64,000 nt of DNA. It comes from Phaeosaccion multiseriatum. Lineage: Eukaryota > Ochrophyta, other classes. The DNA lies in NCBI GenBank assembly GCA_965112735.1, contig OZ218955.1, forward strand, positions 558,001 through 622,000. Reading direction: 5' to 3'. The notes beneath the pieces are model-generated. The model did no database searches, was not told where the DNA came from, and saw nothing but the letters and a program-made list of their open reading frames with translations. The position numbers were made by a program, and so were the translations under genes. Of the stretch, positions 1 through 10,030 are shown in pieces. Position 1 is the first letter of the stretch; every line of letters begins with the position of its first letter.

Positions 1-15
1 TGGACCCAAAAGAGG

Positions 16-41
16 GAGGGAGGGAGGGAGGGAGGGAGGGA
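16..41. repeat. GGGA microsatellite
   Basis: About six and a half copies of the tetranucleotide GGGA near the left edge of the window. It is the same motif as the large satellite at 23965-26286. It lies upstream of the first recognisable exon of the translocase gene, in what is probably an intron. Confidence 0.85.
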
Positions 42-311
42 ACGAGGCTATAGCGTTTACCCCCACACCCCATACCGTACAGCTCATACCCCATAACCTA
101 CGCCCCTCCTACACTATAGCTCGCGGATAGGCGCCACGCTTGTATGTGTTTCATAGTCAATGAATCGATGCCCTTCGACAACGAAGGAAGGAAGGGGTCA
201 TCATGGTCGAGTTATCTCCCCACCTCCCCCAGGGAGTCACTCGTCCACTCACTCCGTACCGCTCTCCCTATCCCTCTCCTTGGCGCAACCCCCCCCCCCC
301 CACCCCCACAG

Positions 312-1332
312 GCAGCAACATCATCAAGCATATGGGCTGGGAGGTGGGGGCGCTAGCGACACCCGTGATGATGGCTGTGCTTGCCCTGCCTGTGTTCGCC
401 ACCGTCATTGGAGGGGCTGTGACGGCGGGAGGGGCGGCGGCGCTAAAGGTAAGGCAGGGGAGGGGAGGGGAGGGGCAGGGGAGGGGAGGGAAGAGGCATA
501 CAGGAAGGATTTTTCGAGGCGTACGAAGAGGATGTTAGAGGCATGTGCCCGTCCGCCCCTTCCCATACGCTTCTATTCTTACCCCCCCCCTTCGTTTACA
601 GATGGCGGTGATGGTCGGAGCTGCGCAGAGCATCCTCAGCAAGGCCACCAAGTACGCTCTCTTCGACCCCACCACGCAGATGGCCTATATTCCTCTAGAT
701 GAGGAGTCCAAGGTCAAGGGCAAGGCGGTGAGTCGTCTGCCCAGGGCGGTCGGGGCTGCTGTATCACCAACTGCTCCGTGTCGCACGTAGCGAGCTTTTG
801 TCGCTTCTCTTCACTTTTCACCGGGCCCACCAGAAGTCACGTTCTTCTTTCCCCCTTTCCAAACACACACGCCTACACATGGTTGTACTGGCACACACGA
901 TGACACACGGTTCTTCGCCACCCCTCCACTAATGACTCACACCCAATCTTCAATCTTCACTTGCACACACACACACGTCAGGCTATCGACGGCCTGGGCT
1001 CGCGCGTGGGCAAGTCCGGTGGCGCTCTGATTCAGCAGGGCCTCGTGCTGTGCTTCGGCGGCATCCTGCAGGCCGCCCCCGCGCTGGCGGCAATCTTCTA
1101 TGGCGTCATTGGGGCGTGGGTGGTGAGCGCCAGGAGACTCGCGGTCATGTTTCGCGCGGCCACCGAAGACGCTTCTGCTGCTTCGACCGCGGCTGCTGCC
1201 GGTAGTGGTGGTGGTGATGGTTCCTCGTTGGGGTCAGGCTTTGCCGAGCCTAGGCAGGAGGATCAGGAGCAACAGGTGACAGCTGCGGGGGGGGGGGCCT
1301 CTGGCTCCTCGGGCAGTCCTGCCACCTGCTAG
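312..1332 (+). CDS. ATP/ADP translocase (TLC/NTT family), 3' part
   Basis: Three exons at 312-448, 602-727 and 982-1332 join in phase 0 with GT-AG introns, and the gene continues upstream of the window. The product has the C-terminal signature of plastid and parasite nucleotide transporters (ATP/ADP antiport across a membrane): NIIKHMGWEVGALATPVM, then LFDPTTQMAYIPLDEES followed by KVKGKAAIDGLGSRVGKSGG and LIQQGLVL. Three or four hydrophobic membrane segments are visible. The last ~55 residues are a low-complexity Ser/Gly/Gln tail, as is common after the conserved core. The ATG at 332 lies inside the exon that opens after a pyrimidine-rich acceptor (AG at 310-311), so it is not taken as the start. 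The family call is by recognition of conserved motifs; whether it sits in the plastid envelope cannot be told without the N-terminus. Confidence 0.88.
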
Positions 1333-1443
1333 AATAGATTAAACCCTTCGGGTAACCAGTCCTGCCACCTGCTAGAATAGATTAAACCCTTCGGGTAACC
1401 AGTCCTGCCACCTGCTAGAGTAGATTAAGCCCTTCGGGTAACC
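1315..1443 (+). repeat. 43-bp direct repeat x3 spanning a stop codon
   Basis: Three head-to-tail 43-bp units beginning AGTCCTGCCACCTGCTAG. Units 1 and 2 are identical and unit 3 differs at two positions. The first unit contains the last five codons and the TAG stop of the translocase gene, so the triplication repeats the end of the coding sequence into the 3' UTR. The CTTCGGG core is able to form a small hairpin. Confidence 0.9.
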
Positions 1444-1947
1444 GAGCAGCGACCCAAAGGCGGGGCGGCTGGTGGTGTCAGCACCGACCCCCCCAGCCCT
1501 CCAGCATCCGTGGCATAGCGGTGTACTGGAGCTATTGGAAGCACTCGCTTTCTTCGCAAAAAAACCATGTACTTCGTAGTACTTCGTAGTAATTTATTTT
1601 TAGAATTAAATAGAGCCATGCATAGAGAATACACTGCACATTTTCCTTCGAGTATTGTCTTGTTTGAGGCAGTGGCATGAGTGGGCGTGCGATGGGTATA
1701 AGCAGGTGCCCGATGTAGACAGAAGGCACGCGCTGCCAGCAGATGGTGAGGGCGAGCAGGGCTTGGAAGGGGGCTTTCACCCGAGCAGGCAGCCCAGTAG
1801 GTGATTCACCAGGGCACACATACAGCGCTCTTAATCAACCCACCAAGGAAAATTTACGAATATACGTACGATTGAAGTGCGTGAGTTGTGTGTCCAATCT
1901 GTGACCCCAGGTCGTGTCCGCAACGGGAGGAGAGAAAAAAAGAAAAA

Positions 1948-2780
1948 ATGAACAATTATAATTGCTTTCTCCTCGTTCTCTCTTTCCACCTCTTCCCCCT
2001 GCTCACCGCGGGGTTCTCCATCGTCTCGACGTGTCCCCCCTGCGCCTCCAGCGCCTGTGAATGGAGCAGAGGAAGCACCTTGAGGAGCGGAACCGCGCTT
2101 ATCATCTGTCGAGCGGAGGCGAAGGGAGCGAAGGGGGGCGATGATGAGAGCGACGATACGAACGTGGACCATGATGAGAGCGCTGGAAAAGTAAGTATTT
2201 TCTCTCGCTCTCGAATGGTTGAAACGATACTGAAGTATTTAGCGCCTCGCTCTCCGTACTCCTTCCCCTTCAGCTCGGTCGCCTCTACCACTTCCTCCAT
2301 CCTGGAGGGAAGAAAGCGCTTCCGCCCTCGCCGAAGAAGCTCTACGTGCCGCGATCCTCCCTCCAACCAAAGTCTTGGGCCTCCTGGCAACAGCAGCAAC
2401 AGCAGCAGCAACAGCCCAAAGACTACCTGAGCAGGGCGCGAGAGGCCCGGGAGAGGGTATTTCGTGTGAGCGGGCTGCAGGCCGACATCCGACGGCAGAG
2501 AGCCGCGGTGGAGCGGGCGGAGCATCAAGCGTGGGCTCTCTTCCTCAAGATCCGGGACTTTAACAAGGAGTTGGAGAGGATCAAGCACCACCCTGACGCC
2601 ACCGCGGAGGAGGGCGGTGAATACCTACGACGAGTCAAGTACCTGCAGTATATCATCGGCGAGCTGGAGGATGAGATGCGCCTCCGAGAGAGGCAGTCCC
2701 AGGTGGGCAAGTACAAAGTGAGCCTGCTTATGGAGAAGCTGCTCCGGGTCGGAGGGAGGCCTTTCGAAGACTACCTTTGA
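1948..2780 (+). CDS. Coiled-coil protein with signal-peptide-like leader (arm copy 1, intact)
   Basis: Two exons, 1948-2190 and 2274-2780, separated by an 83-bp GTAAGT...CAG intron, give 249 residues. The ATG at 1948 begins a hydrophobic leader (MNNYNCFLLVLSFHLFPLL, then TAGFS) typical of a secretory signal. In algae with complex plastids such a leader followed by a basic/Ser-Thr stretch can be a bipartite plastid presequence, and the Phe close after the predicted cleavage site is compatible with that, but this is inference. An acidic stretch (DDESDDTNVDHDES) ends exon 1. Exon 2 has a poly-Gln run of nine and then a charged alpha-helical, probably coiled-coil region from about residue 135 to the end. 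I do not recognise a named family. An in-frame ATG at 1888 would add 20 residues but would bury the leader. Confidence 0.65.
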
Positions 2781-3091
2781 CCTTCGACGTTGCTGAGCGA
2801 GCTCTCTATGGCCCCTCTGCTGGCTGACGGCGCGGGCTCGACAAGAGTCTCAACTCTAAGGTAACACATGTACGAAAGCCTCGGTAGGCACCTCAGCAAG
2901 CCTCACATCTAAGCAGTGAGTTCCATTCGATGAGAGCGATTAGAGCATGACTATAGTCGCGGCGGAAGAGAAAGGTAAGGGGGGCTCAGGCGGGAGGAGT
3001 GCGTCGCGCACGGGGTTGCGGGAAGACAGGACACGGTCGGAGTGTGGGTAGCTACCAGCCAGTGTCCGACTGTGGCGGCTGCGCTGCGGCT

Positions 3092-3248
3092 TTACGTATC
3101 GGAACAAGCCATCGTGAAGCCGCTCAGCAGGAGTGAAGCAACAAGGTGGTGTGATTCCTTGTGAAGTACCTGACGACGCTTGGAAGGAAGGAGGCTCTCA
3201 ATGAGCCGGGGAGTGCTGCCTGCCCATTTGGTAGGGATTGAGCGTTCG
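3092..3248 (-). CDS. Putative terminal exon of unknown gene (arm copy 1)
   Basis: A 157-bp block with a TAG acceptor at its 5' side (after a GTGC-repeat tract) encodes one leading base plus 51 residues and a stop: ERSIPTKWAGSTPRL, IESLLPSKRRQVLHKESHHL, VASLLLSGFTMACSDT. The mirror copy at 60751-60907 has exactly the same length, reading frame and stop, with only substitutions. No upstream exon is identified. It would be convergent with the coiled-coil gene. It could also be chance conservation in a young duplicate. Confidence 0.35.
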
Positions 3249-4025
3249 CTACGGTAGGCACGCACGCACGCACGCACACACAAGTAGTTGGCGACTAAAG
3301 CATCGATGCAATAATTGTTAAAAGAGACACGCGCATGGAAGAAGAAGCCCCTCACGGCGCGTGTGTGCGAGAGCGGGGTAGTCAACGGGGCGAGAGCGAC
3401 ACTTTTTGCGTGGCGCTGGACTCGTACTGACTCGATGACTCTGCATGCAGTGTGTATGTGGCCATGCGTCTCCGACTCACGTTCATCTCGCTGTCCCCCT
3501 CGTGAAAGACATTGGTTAGAGCCTGAAACGTGCAGAACGACTAGAGATGGGAGCAAAAAAAAAGCCTGAGCGCCTGAGGGGATGGGAGACAGGAAAGGGG
3601 GGCTGCCTGCGCCTGGGCCATTGACATATTCTGGTATTCTGGTCCCTATGCCTCTGACGCCTCTTCGTGAAAGAATGGAAGGAAAGAGGCAGAGCGCGGC
3701 ACACTATTGAGAGAGCTCCCGCTCCCCTTCGCGTGTAGCTTTGCACGCTTCGGGGAGGAGGGGTTCGTCTTGAGTCAGGCAGGGGCCTACTTGGTTCTCC
3801 CCCGCGCGCCTCACCTAGCTAGCGCTGCTTTGGCCAAAGACGGGGAGAGGAAAGGGGCGGGCGACAGCCTACGCTATTGGAACGGCCTCTCCCTTCTTCC
3901 CTTCTAGTGCGGCGCGCCTGAGGGAGTGAGGGATCGTCTTGAGTCAGGGAGGCGCGAGCTTGATTCCCCCCTTCGCTCTCCTCCTACGTCAACTTTGGCG
4001 GGGGGGGGAGACTGTTCCTCTCGGT

Positions 4026-5704
4026 ATGGAGCGGGTGATATCCCCAGAGGTAAGAGGTAAATGCCTGTAAATTGTGGATACTTTATCTCATGATAGCACA
4101 CAGACAACGGTACAAACGAGAACGGTGCGAGCGGAGGCGGTGACTTGCGAGAATGAAGCCTCTGATCCGGGGCGGAGTATGCTGCTACACTTCGACACAG
4201 CTGATGCGAGTCGCATTGACCTCAAGCCCTTCGAATGGGATCCCTCTTCTCCACTGCTTCCGAACCCCCCCCCCCCCCCTTTTTACATCAGGCGCGGCGC
4301 CTCTCCCAGGCTCTCCAGAGAAATGAGAACTTCTCAACAGTGAGAGCGCTGGTTAGGAAGCTCGTCGCGAAGCACGGCAAAGCGAGCTTAGATCATCCTA
4401 TTGACGAGGACGGTGGGACGGCTATGATTTGGGCTGCGGGAGAGGACCGGCGGGATGTCGTGGACCTCCTGCTGCAGGAAGGGGCGTCATTCAGTATCGG
4501 GGTAGGAGCGCGGGGGAACACACCATTGACAGAAGCTTGCGTGAGCGGACACGATCACATGGTGAGGCGGCTTTTGGACGCCGGAGCCGCCGTTGACCAA
4601 CCCAATCGCGAAGGGGTGACGCCTCTGCTTATGGCTGCCCAGAATGGGCATTCCACAACTGTGCAGAAGCTCCTGTTGGCGCAGCCCGATGTCAACGCAG
4701 CCGCGACTAGGGGAGTGACTGCGATATGGATGGCCTCTCAAAATGGGCACACCTCCATCGTAGAGCAGCTCATCTCAGCCCAAGCGGACGTGAACAAAGC
4801 CGACGATGAAGGACAAACTCCACTCCTGATAGCGTCTGGACAAGGCCATGTAAGAGTGATACAGCAGCTCATCTCAGCCCAAGCGGACGTGAACAAAGCC
4901 GACGATGAAGGAACAACTCCACTCTGTATGGCTTCTAGACAAGGCCATGTAAGTGTGGTACAGCAGCTCCTCAGGGCCCACGCCGAGATCGAAAAGGCTA
5001 ACAAGCATGGCTTCACCCCGCTTTATGTAGCCTCGGAATTCGGGCATGCCTCTGTTGTGCAGCAGCTTCTCGATGAGCATGCCAGCATAAATGCAAAGAG
5101 TATGGAGGCTGTCACTCCCCTCATGGCCGCGGCTTCCAAAGGACACTTGGCTGTGGTAGAGAAGCTCTTGGCTGCAGGAGCGAACGTCGACTCTATTGGC
5201 CCCGATGGCTGGACTTCTTTTCACTGGGCCGTTCAAGAGGGACACGATGCCGTGGCAAAGCGCCTTCTTGCGGCGGGAGCAAGGGTGGATACAGTGAACA
5301 TCGATGGCGCTTCACCTCTCCACCATGCTGCGAAGAAAGGGCTCGAGGCAATCGTCGCTCGTCTCATCTCTGCCGGATCTCCCATCGATGCCACGACGTC
5401 GATGGGCGCCACCCCTCTACTTGCTGCCATCGACAGAGGCCATCACGGCATTGCCCTGCAGCTCCTCTCGGCCGATGCCTCGGTGGACAAGGCCTTCGCT
5501 GTGGCACGGCGGCTCCAACTGGGCCCAGACATTGAGCAGCGAATCAAGGACGAGGCAGCGGCCTTCTTCCGGTCCCAAAGCGCGTTGGACCTCATGCGTA
5601 GGAGCGACCCGACGTTCGGCAAGGAGAGCAGGACCTTGCCGCTTGAGAGGCCCTGGAGGGTTGGAAGCGAGACATGGGAGAGCATGGCGGAGGAGATGGG
5701 CTGA
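4026..5704 (+). CDS. Array ankyrin-repeat protein A (11 repeats, 478 aa)
   Basis: Exon 1 (4026-4049) encodes MERVISPE. The intron runs 4050-4291, with a GTAAGAGG donor and a C-run/TTTTTACATCAG acceptor. Exon 2 is 4292-5704. Both splice phases are 0, and the same structure is found in all thirteen copies, which is why this start is preferred over the ATG at 4235 inside the C-tract. After a short helical N-terminus (ARRLSQALQRNENFSTVRAL) come eleven ~33-residue ankyrin repeats from about residue 45 to 405, with typical TPL.(A)...GH..VV..LL motifs, then the array's conserved tail ending ...GSETWESMAEEMG. No signal peptide, membrane segment or catalytic domain is visible. By family knowledge ankyrin repeats bind other proteins; the partner is unknown. 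Repeats 9-11 are of the 'FHWAVQEG...LHHAAKKG' type. Confidence 0.8.
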
Positions 5705-6419
5705 AAGCCCTGAGCGAGGTGGGGCGTGGGTGGAGGACGTGGGAGGGGCGTTTCGAGGGACCTGAAGCCGTGTTGCCGCAGGTAGAGAGACGGGCGAGCA
5801 AGAGGGGAGGGAGAGCGAGGCGGGAGTGTGGACGTGTCGTGTAAGGGCTTAGTGGGCCACTGAGGCAAATGCGCTGTGCGAGGATGGCACCTCATGTCTG
5901 GTCGAATGACTCCAGGATAGGACGGCTGTGCCTCCAAAGCGCCGCCGCGGTAGGATAGGACAGGAGGAACGTGAATGCAACTTTGGCTGGTTGCTCTCCG
6001 CGCTTGACATGATGTCTGTGTGTCTGTGCGGTGTCGTGCCGGATGGCACTTGCAGTAGGACCGCACAGCAGGGGATATAGCCAGCTCGCTCGCTCCGAGT
6101 GGCGGTGACCTCTTCTTGTCAGGCTTTTGCACGTGTGTACTGCCAACTCAGTACGTGGGAAGAAAGTAGCGAAGCAAGGCCTGGAGAAGAGCCGCTTTGT
6201 TTTGCCTAGCCTATGGACTCGTGGCCCATGGGGGCGAGCGGCTTCGGCGACTGGCGCGAAGCAGCTCAAGTGTAGGTCGCAATAGTGCAGTATGATAAGT
6301 CTAAGAAAGGGAATGCAGCAAACCCCCGAACAAGAGATGCTCTGCTGCTGGTTGAGAAGGTGGTGGAATAGTTGCCTTTCCTACCTCTGGGCTGATAACA
6401 TCGCAAGTCCCCCGTGCCC

Positions 6420-6752
6420 CTACCTTTTTTTTTCTCTAATTCTCTCCTTCCTTATGCCTCTAGCCACCCCTCCCCATATCCCTCCAACTACGTAACTCAG
6501 TGTGCGCCCTTGGTCATAATATCCCTTACCTCCGCCACAAGAAGGCGGCCGAGACCTCCTCCCTCGGCCCCTTTGCTGGTGCTGCTGCAGGTGCTGCTGT
6601 ATCGCCAACTGCTGTGGCTGCTGCGAGGGCTGTGAGTAGGGCGGCGGGCCCCCCGTTTTGAAGGAGGAGTTGCGCGAGTCCGAGGAAGCAGCGGGATCTT
6701 CTCCAAAAGGGTGCGGTGACTGAAGCGACGACGAGTGCAGAGGCTCTGAAAA
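6420..6752 (-). pseudogene. Orphan terminal-exon copy 1 (stop lost)
   Basis: Reverse-strand copy of the last ~260 bp of the ankyrin/FN3 gene that ends at 51068. It reads FSEPLHSSSLQSPHPFGED, keeps an AG (TGTGCAG) acceptor-like edge at 6753-6754, and is open throughout. The usual TAA stop has become TAC, adding about 25 codons to a stop at 6420. No upstream exons of the parent are present. Confidence 0.75.
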
Positions 6753-6967
6753 CTGCACATGATAATTAGTATGTAAGATGAAGAGGAGAGAGAGGGGGGG
6801 GGAGGAGGAAGCAAGAAATGGGTTGCCTACGCCTGGGCCATTGACATATTCTGGGCCCCTTCCCTCTGACGCCTCTTCACTTGCAGGCGTGAAAAAAAAA
6901 AGGATTGAATTGAAGGACGGCGAGGGGCAAAGTGCGGCAAGCCGCTGAGAGAGCCCTTCTTCCTCTT

Positions 6968-7443
6968 TGCGTGTGGTGGTGCGCCCTTGGGGGGCGGGGG
7001 GAGGGGTTCGTCTTGAGACAGGCAGGAGCCGGCTTGATTCTCCCCCGCTCCTCACCGAGCTAGCGCTGCTTTGGCCTCCTTACATAGCGAGTAAAGAGAA
7101 GGGTCGTGATAGGAAGAGTGAGGGACCGCCCTCCTCTCTCTTCGCTTGTAGTGGGACATACCTGGGGGAGGAGGGGCTCCCTTGAGTCAGGCAGGCAGCG
7201 GCCTGCTTGGTTGGTTCCCCCCGGTCCTGACCCAGCTCCAACGCTGCTTTGGCCTCCTACAAGACGTAGAGGAAAGCGGCTGGCGAGAGACAACGCTATT
7301 GGAACGGCCCCTTCCTTCTTCCCTTCTAGTGGGGCGCGCCTGAGGGAGTGGGGAATCGTCTTGAGTCAGGGAGACGCCGGCTTGATTCCCCCCTTTCGCT
7401 GTCCTCCTACTTCAACTTTGGGGGGAAGGAGAGATTTCTCATC
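6968..7443 (+). promoter_or_regulatory. Degenerate upstream repeat units before ankyrin genes (example from cassette B)
   Basis: Three related units of about 184, 178 and 114-138 bp start near 6968, 7152 and 7330. Each opens with TGG and a G-rich stretch, continues with TTGAGTCAGG and a GC-rich core containing GGCTTGATTC or GGCTTGGTTC. Units 1 and 2 also have (AG)CGCTGCTTTGGCCTCCT and end in a pyrimidine tract plus TTGTAG or TTCTAG. They resemble repeated 3' splice sites or a modular 5' UTR/promoter. The same region precedes the other array genes, with the unit nearest to exon 1 always present. No TATA box is shared by all copies. Confidence 0.55.
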
Positions 7444-9026
7444 ATGGAGCCGGTGATATCCCCCGAGGTATGAGCAGAGTGTATATAAATGGTGGATGTT
7501 TTAGCTCATGACAGCACAGAGACGGCGGTACAAAAAGGACGGTGCGAGCGGAGGAGGTGACTCGCGAGAATGAAGCCTCTGATCCGGGGCGGAGTACGCT
7601 GCTACACTTCGACACAGCTGATACGAGTCGCATTGACCTCAAGCCCTTCGAATTGTATCCCTCTTCTCCACTGCTTTTGACCCCCCCCCCCTTTTACCTC
7701 AGGCGTGGCGCCTCTTCCACGCTCTCCAGAGAAATGAGAACTTCTCAACAGTGAGGGCGCTGGTTACGAAGCTCGTCGCGAAGCACGGCAAAATGAGTTT
7801 AGATCATCCTATTGACAAGCACGGTAACACTGCTATGATGTGGGCGGCGGCAGACGACCGGCGGGATGTCGTGGACCTCCTGCTGCAAGAAGGGGCGTCC
7901 TTCAGTATCGGGGGAGGAGCACAGGGGAACACGCCATTGATACAAGCTAGCGCGAGAGGACACCATCACATTGTGAGGCGGCTGTTGGACGTCGGAGCCG
8001 CCATTGACCAACCCAATCCCGAACGTGCGACGCCTCTGCATGTGGCTGCCCAGAATGGGCATTCCACAACTGTGCAGAAGCTCCTGTTGGCGCAGCCCGA
8101 TATCAACGCAGCCGCGACGAGTAGGGGAGTGACTCCGATATGGATGGCCTCTCAGAATGGGCACACCTCCATCGTAGAGCAGCTCATCTCAGCCCAAGCG
8201 GACGTGAACAAAGCCGACAATAGAGGACAAACTCCACTCCGAATAGCGTCAGAAAATGGCCATTGGAGAGTGGTACAGCAGCTCCTCAGCAGGGCCCACG
8301 CCATGATGGAAAAGGCTGATGACGAAGGCCGGACTCCACTTTGTGTAGCCTCTTTCTTTGGGCATGCCTCTGTTGTGCAGCAGCTTCTCGATCACCATGC
8401 CAACATGAATGCCAAGAATGACACGGATACACCTCCACTAATGCTGGCGGCTTTCAAAGGACACTTGGCTGTGGTAGACAAGCTAGCTCGTGGCTGAAGG
8501 AGCGGACGTCGATTCTATTGGCCCCGATGGCTCGACTTCTCTTCAAGGGGCTGCTCAAGAGGGACACGAGGCTGTGACGAAGCGCCTTCTCTCTGCTGGA
8601 GCAAGGGTAGACACAGTGACCAACGATGGCGTAACAGCTCTCTTCCTTGCTGCAAGGAATGGGCACGAGGCAGTCGTCGCTCATCTCATCTCTGCCGGAT
8701 CTCCCATCGATGCCCCGCTTTCGACGGGCTTCACCCCCCTCCTTTCTGCCATCTTCAAAGGCCATCACGGCATTGCACTGCAGCTCCTTTCGGCTGATGC
8801 CTCGGTGGACAAGGCCTTGGATGTGGCACGGCGACACCAACTGGGCCCCGACATTGAGCAGCGAATCAAGGACGAGGCAGCGGCCTTCTTCCGGTCCCAA
8901 AGCGCGTTGGACCTCATGCGTAGGAGCGACCCGACGTTCGGCAAGGAGAGCGGGACCTTGCCGCTGGAGAGGCCATGGAGTGTTGGAAGCGAGACATGGG
9001 AGAACATGGCGGAGGAGATGGGCTGA
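7444..9026 (+). pseudogene. Array ankyrin-repeat gene B, frameshifted (10 repeats)
   Basis: Exon 1 at 7444-7467 (MEPVISPE), intron 7468-7702, exon 2 from 7703. The frame is intact to 8497, then lost: at about 8483-8500 a net 4-bp gain replaces the usual LLAAGAD codons of the repeat 7/8 boundary and brings a TGA at 8495-8497. Downstream of it the original frame is again open to the normal stop at 9026, with the conserved tail. The first part alone would give a truncated protein with about seven repeats. Unusual features include the DKHGNTAMMWAAADD variant of repeat 1 and single-residue gains near residues 139 and 194. A sequencing error is possible but a 4-bp change makes it less likely. Confidence 0.75.
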
Positions 9027-9790
9027 AAGACCTGAGCGAGGTGGGGGGTGGGTGGAGTATGTGGGAGGGGCATTTCGAGGGACCTGAAGCCGTGTTGCCG
9101 CAGGTAGAGAGACGGGCGAGCGAGAGAGAGGGAAGAGAGCGAGAGGAGGGAGTGTGGACGTGTCGTGTAGGGGCTTAGTGGCCCACTGAGGCAAATGCGC
9201 TGTGCGAGGATGGCAACTCATGTCTGGTAGAATGACTCCAGGATAGGACTGCTGTGCATCCAAAGCGCCGCCGCGGTAGGATAGGACAGGAGGATCCGGA
9301 ATGCGACTTTGGCTGGTTGCTTCTCCGTGCTTGACATGATGTCTAAGTGTCTGTGCGTTGTCGTACCAGACTGCACTTGTAGTCAGACCGCAGCAGCAGG
9401 AGATATAGCCAGCTCGCCCGCTCCGAGTGGCGGTGAGCTTTTCTCGTCAGGCTTCTGCACGTGTGTACTGCCATCTCAGTACGTGGGAAGAAAGTAGTGT
9501 AGCAAAACTTTGCTTTGTCTGGCCTACGGACTCTTGGCCCACGGGGGCGAGCGGCTTAGGCGACTGGCGCGAAGCAGCTCAAGTATAGGCGCAATAGTTC
9601 AGTATGAAAAGTCTAAGAAAGGGAATGCAGCAAGCACCGAAACAAATGATGCTCTGCTGCTGGTTGAGAAGGTGGTGGAATAGTTGCCTTTTGTACCTCT
9701 GGGCTGATAACATCGCAAGTCCCCCGTGCCCGTACCATACGCCTCTAAGTTTATCCTTCCTTATGCCTCTAGCCACCCCTCCCCAAAAAT

Positions 9791-10030
9791 TCAACTCAGT
9801 GTGCACCCTTGATCATCGTTTCCCTTATCTCCGCCGCGAGAGGAGGGCCGAGACCTCCTCCCTCTGCCCCTTTGCTGCTGCTGCAGGTGCCGCTGTATCG
9901 CCAACTGCTGTAGCTGCGGCGAGGGCTGCGAGTAGGGCAGCAGGCCCCCCTTTTTGAAGGAGGAGTTGCGCGAGTCCGAGGAAGCAGCGGCATCTCCAAA
10001 AGGGTGCGGTGAGTGGAGGGCCTCTGAAAT
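9791..10030 (-). pseudogene. Orphan terminal-exon copy 2 (open)
   Basis: Open copy of the ankyrin/FN3 terminal segment: ISEALHSPHPFGD, then SSDSRNSSFKKGGLLPYSQP and a Gln/Arg-rich end finishing DDQGCTLS and a stop at 9791-9793. It lacks a few residues relative to the parent (after SEALHS and in FGEDAA), all in multiples of three. An AG edge lies at 10031-10032. Confidence 0.75.

Larger units (their letters stand above)
1679..4025. repeat. Left arm of large inverted repeat (non-cassette part)
   Basis: This stretch matches, in reverse complement, 60134-62300 with scattered substitutions and indels; the symmetry then continues into the outermost ankyrin cassettes. Its outer edge is at about 1679, where the sequence GAGTGGGCGTGCGATGGGTA also occurs in reverse as the last codons and stop of the ankyrin gene at 62280. 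The arm holds the coiled-coil gene (1948-2780), an exon-like block on - (3092-3248), and from about 3590 the usual cassette upstream sequence. Between 3420 and 3590 the two arms differ by an insertion of some tens of bases on the left. Between 2781 and 3091 I see nothing coding. Confidence 0.8.

Noticed and set aside
1888-1947. Upstream in-frame ATG for the coiled-coil gene
   Set aside because: It would put 20 Cys/Arg/Glu-rich residues before a clear signal-like leader, and the other arm does not conserve it.
4487-5245. Long minus-strand frames opposite the ankyrin exons (and equivalents in each cassette)
   Set aside because: They mirror the period-99 repeat coding on the other strand, have no independent start or splice signals, and change whenever the ankyrin codons change.
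7542-7750. Conserved frame NEASDPGRSTLLHFDTADAS in the intron of array genes as the true first exon
   Set aside because: It keeps its frame in many copies, with 3-bp indels, but no donor after it joins in phase to the ankyrin exon, whereas the micro-exon fits in all copies. Kept only as an alternative.
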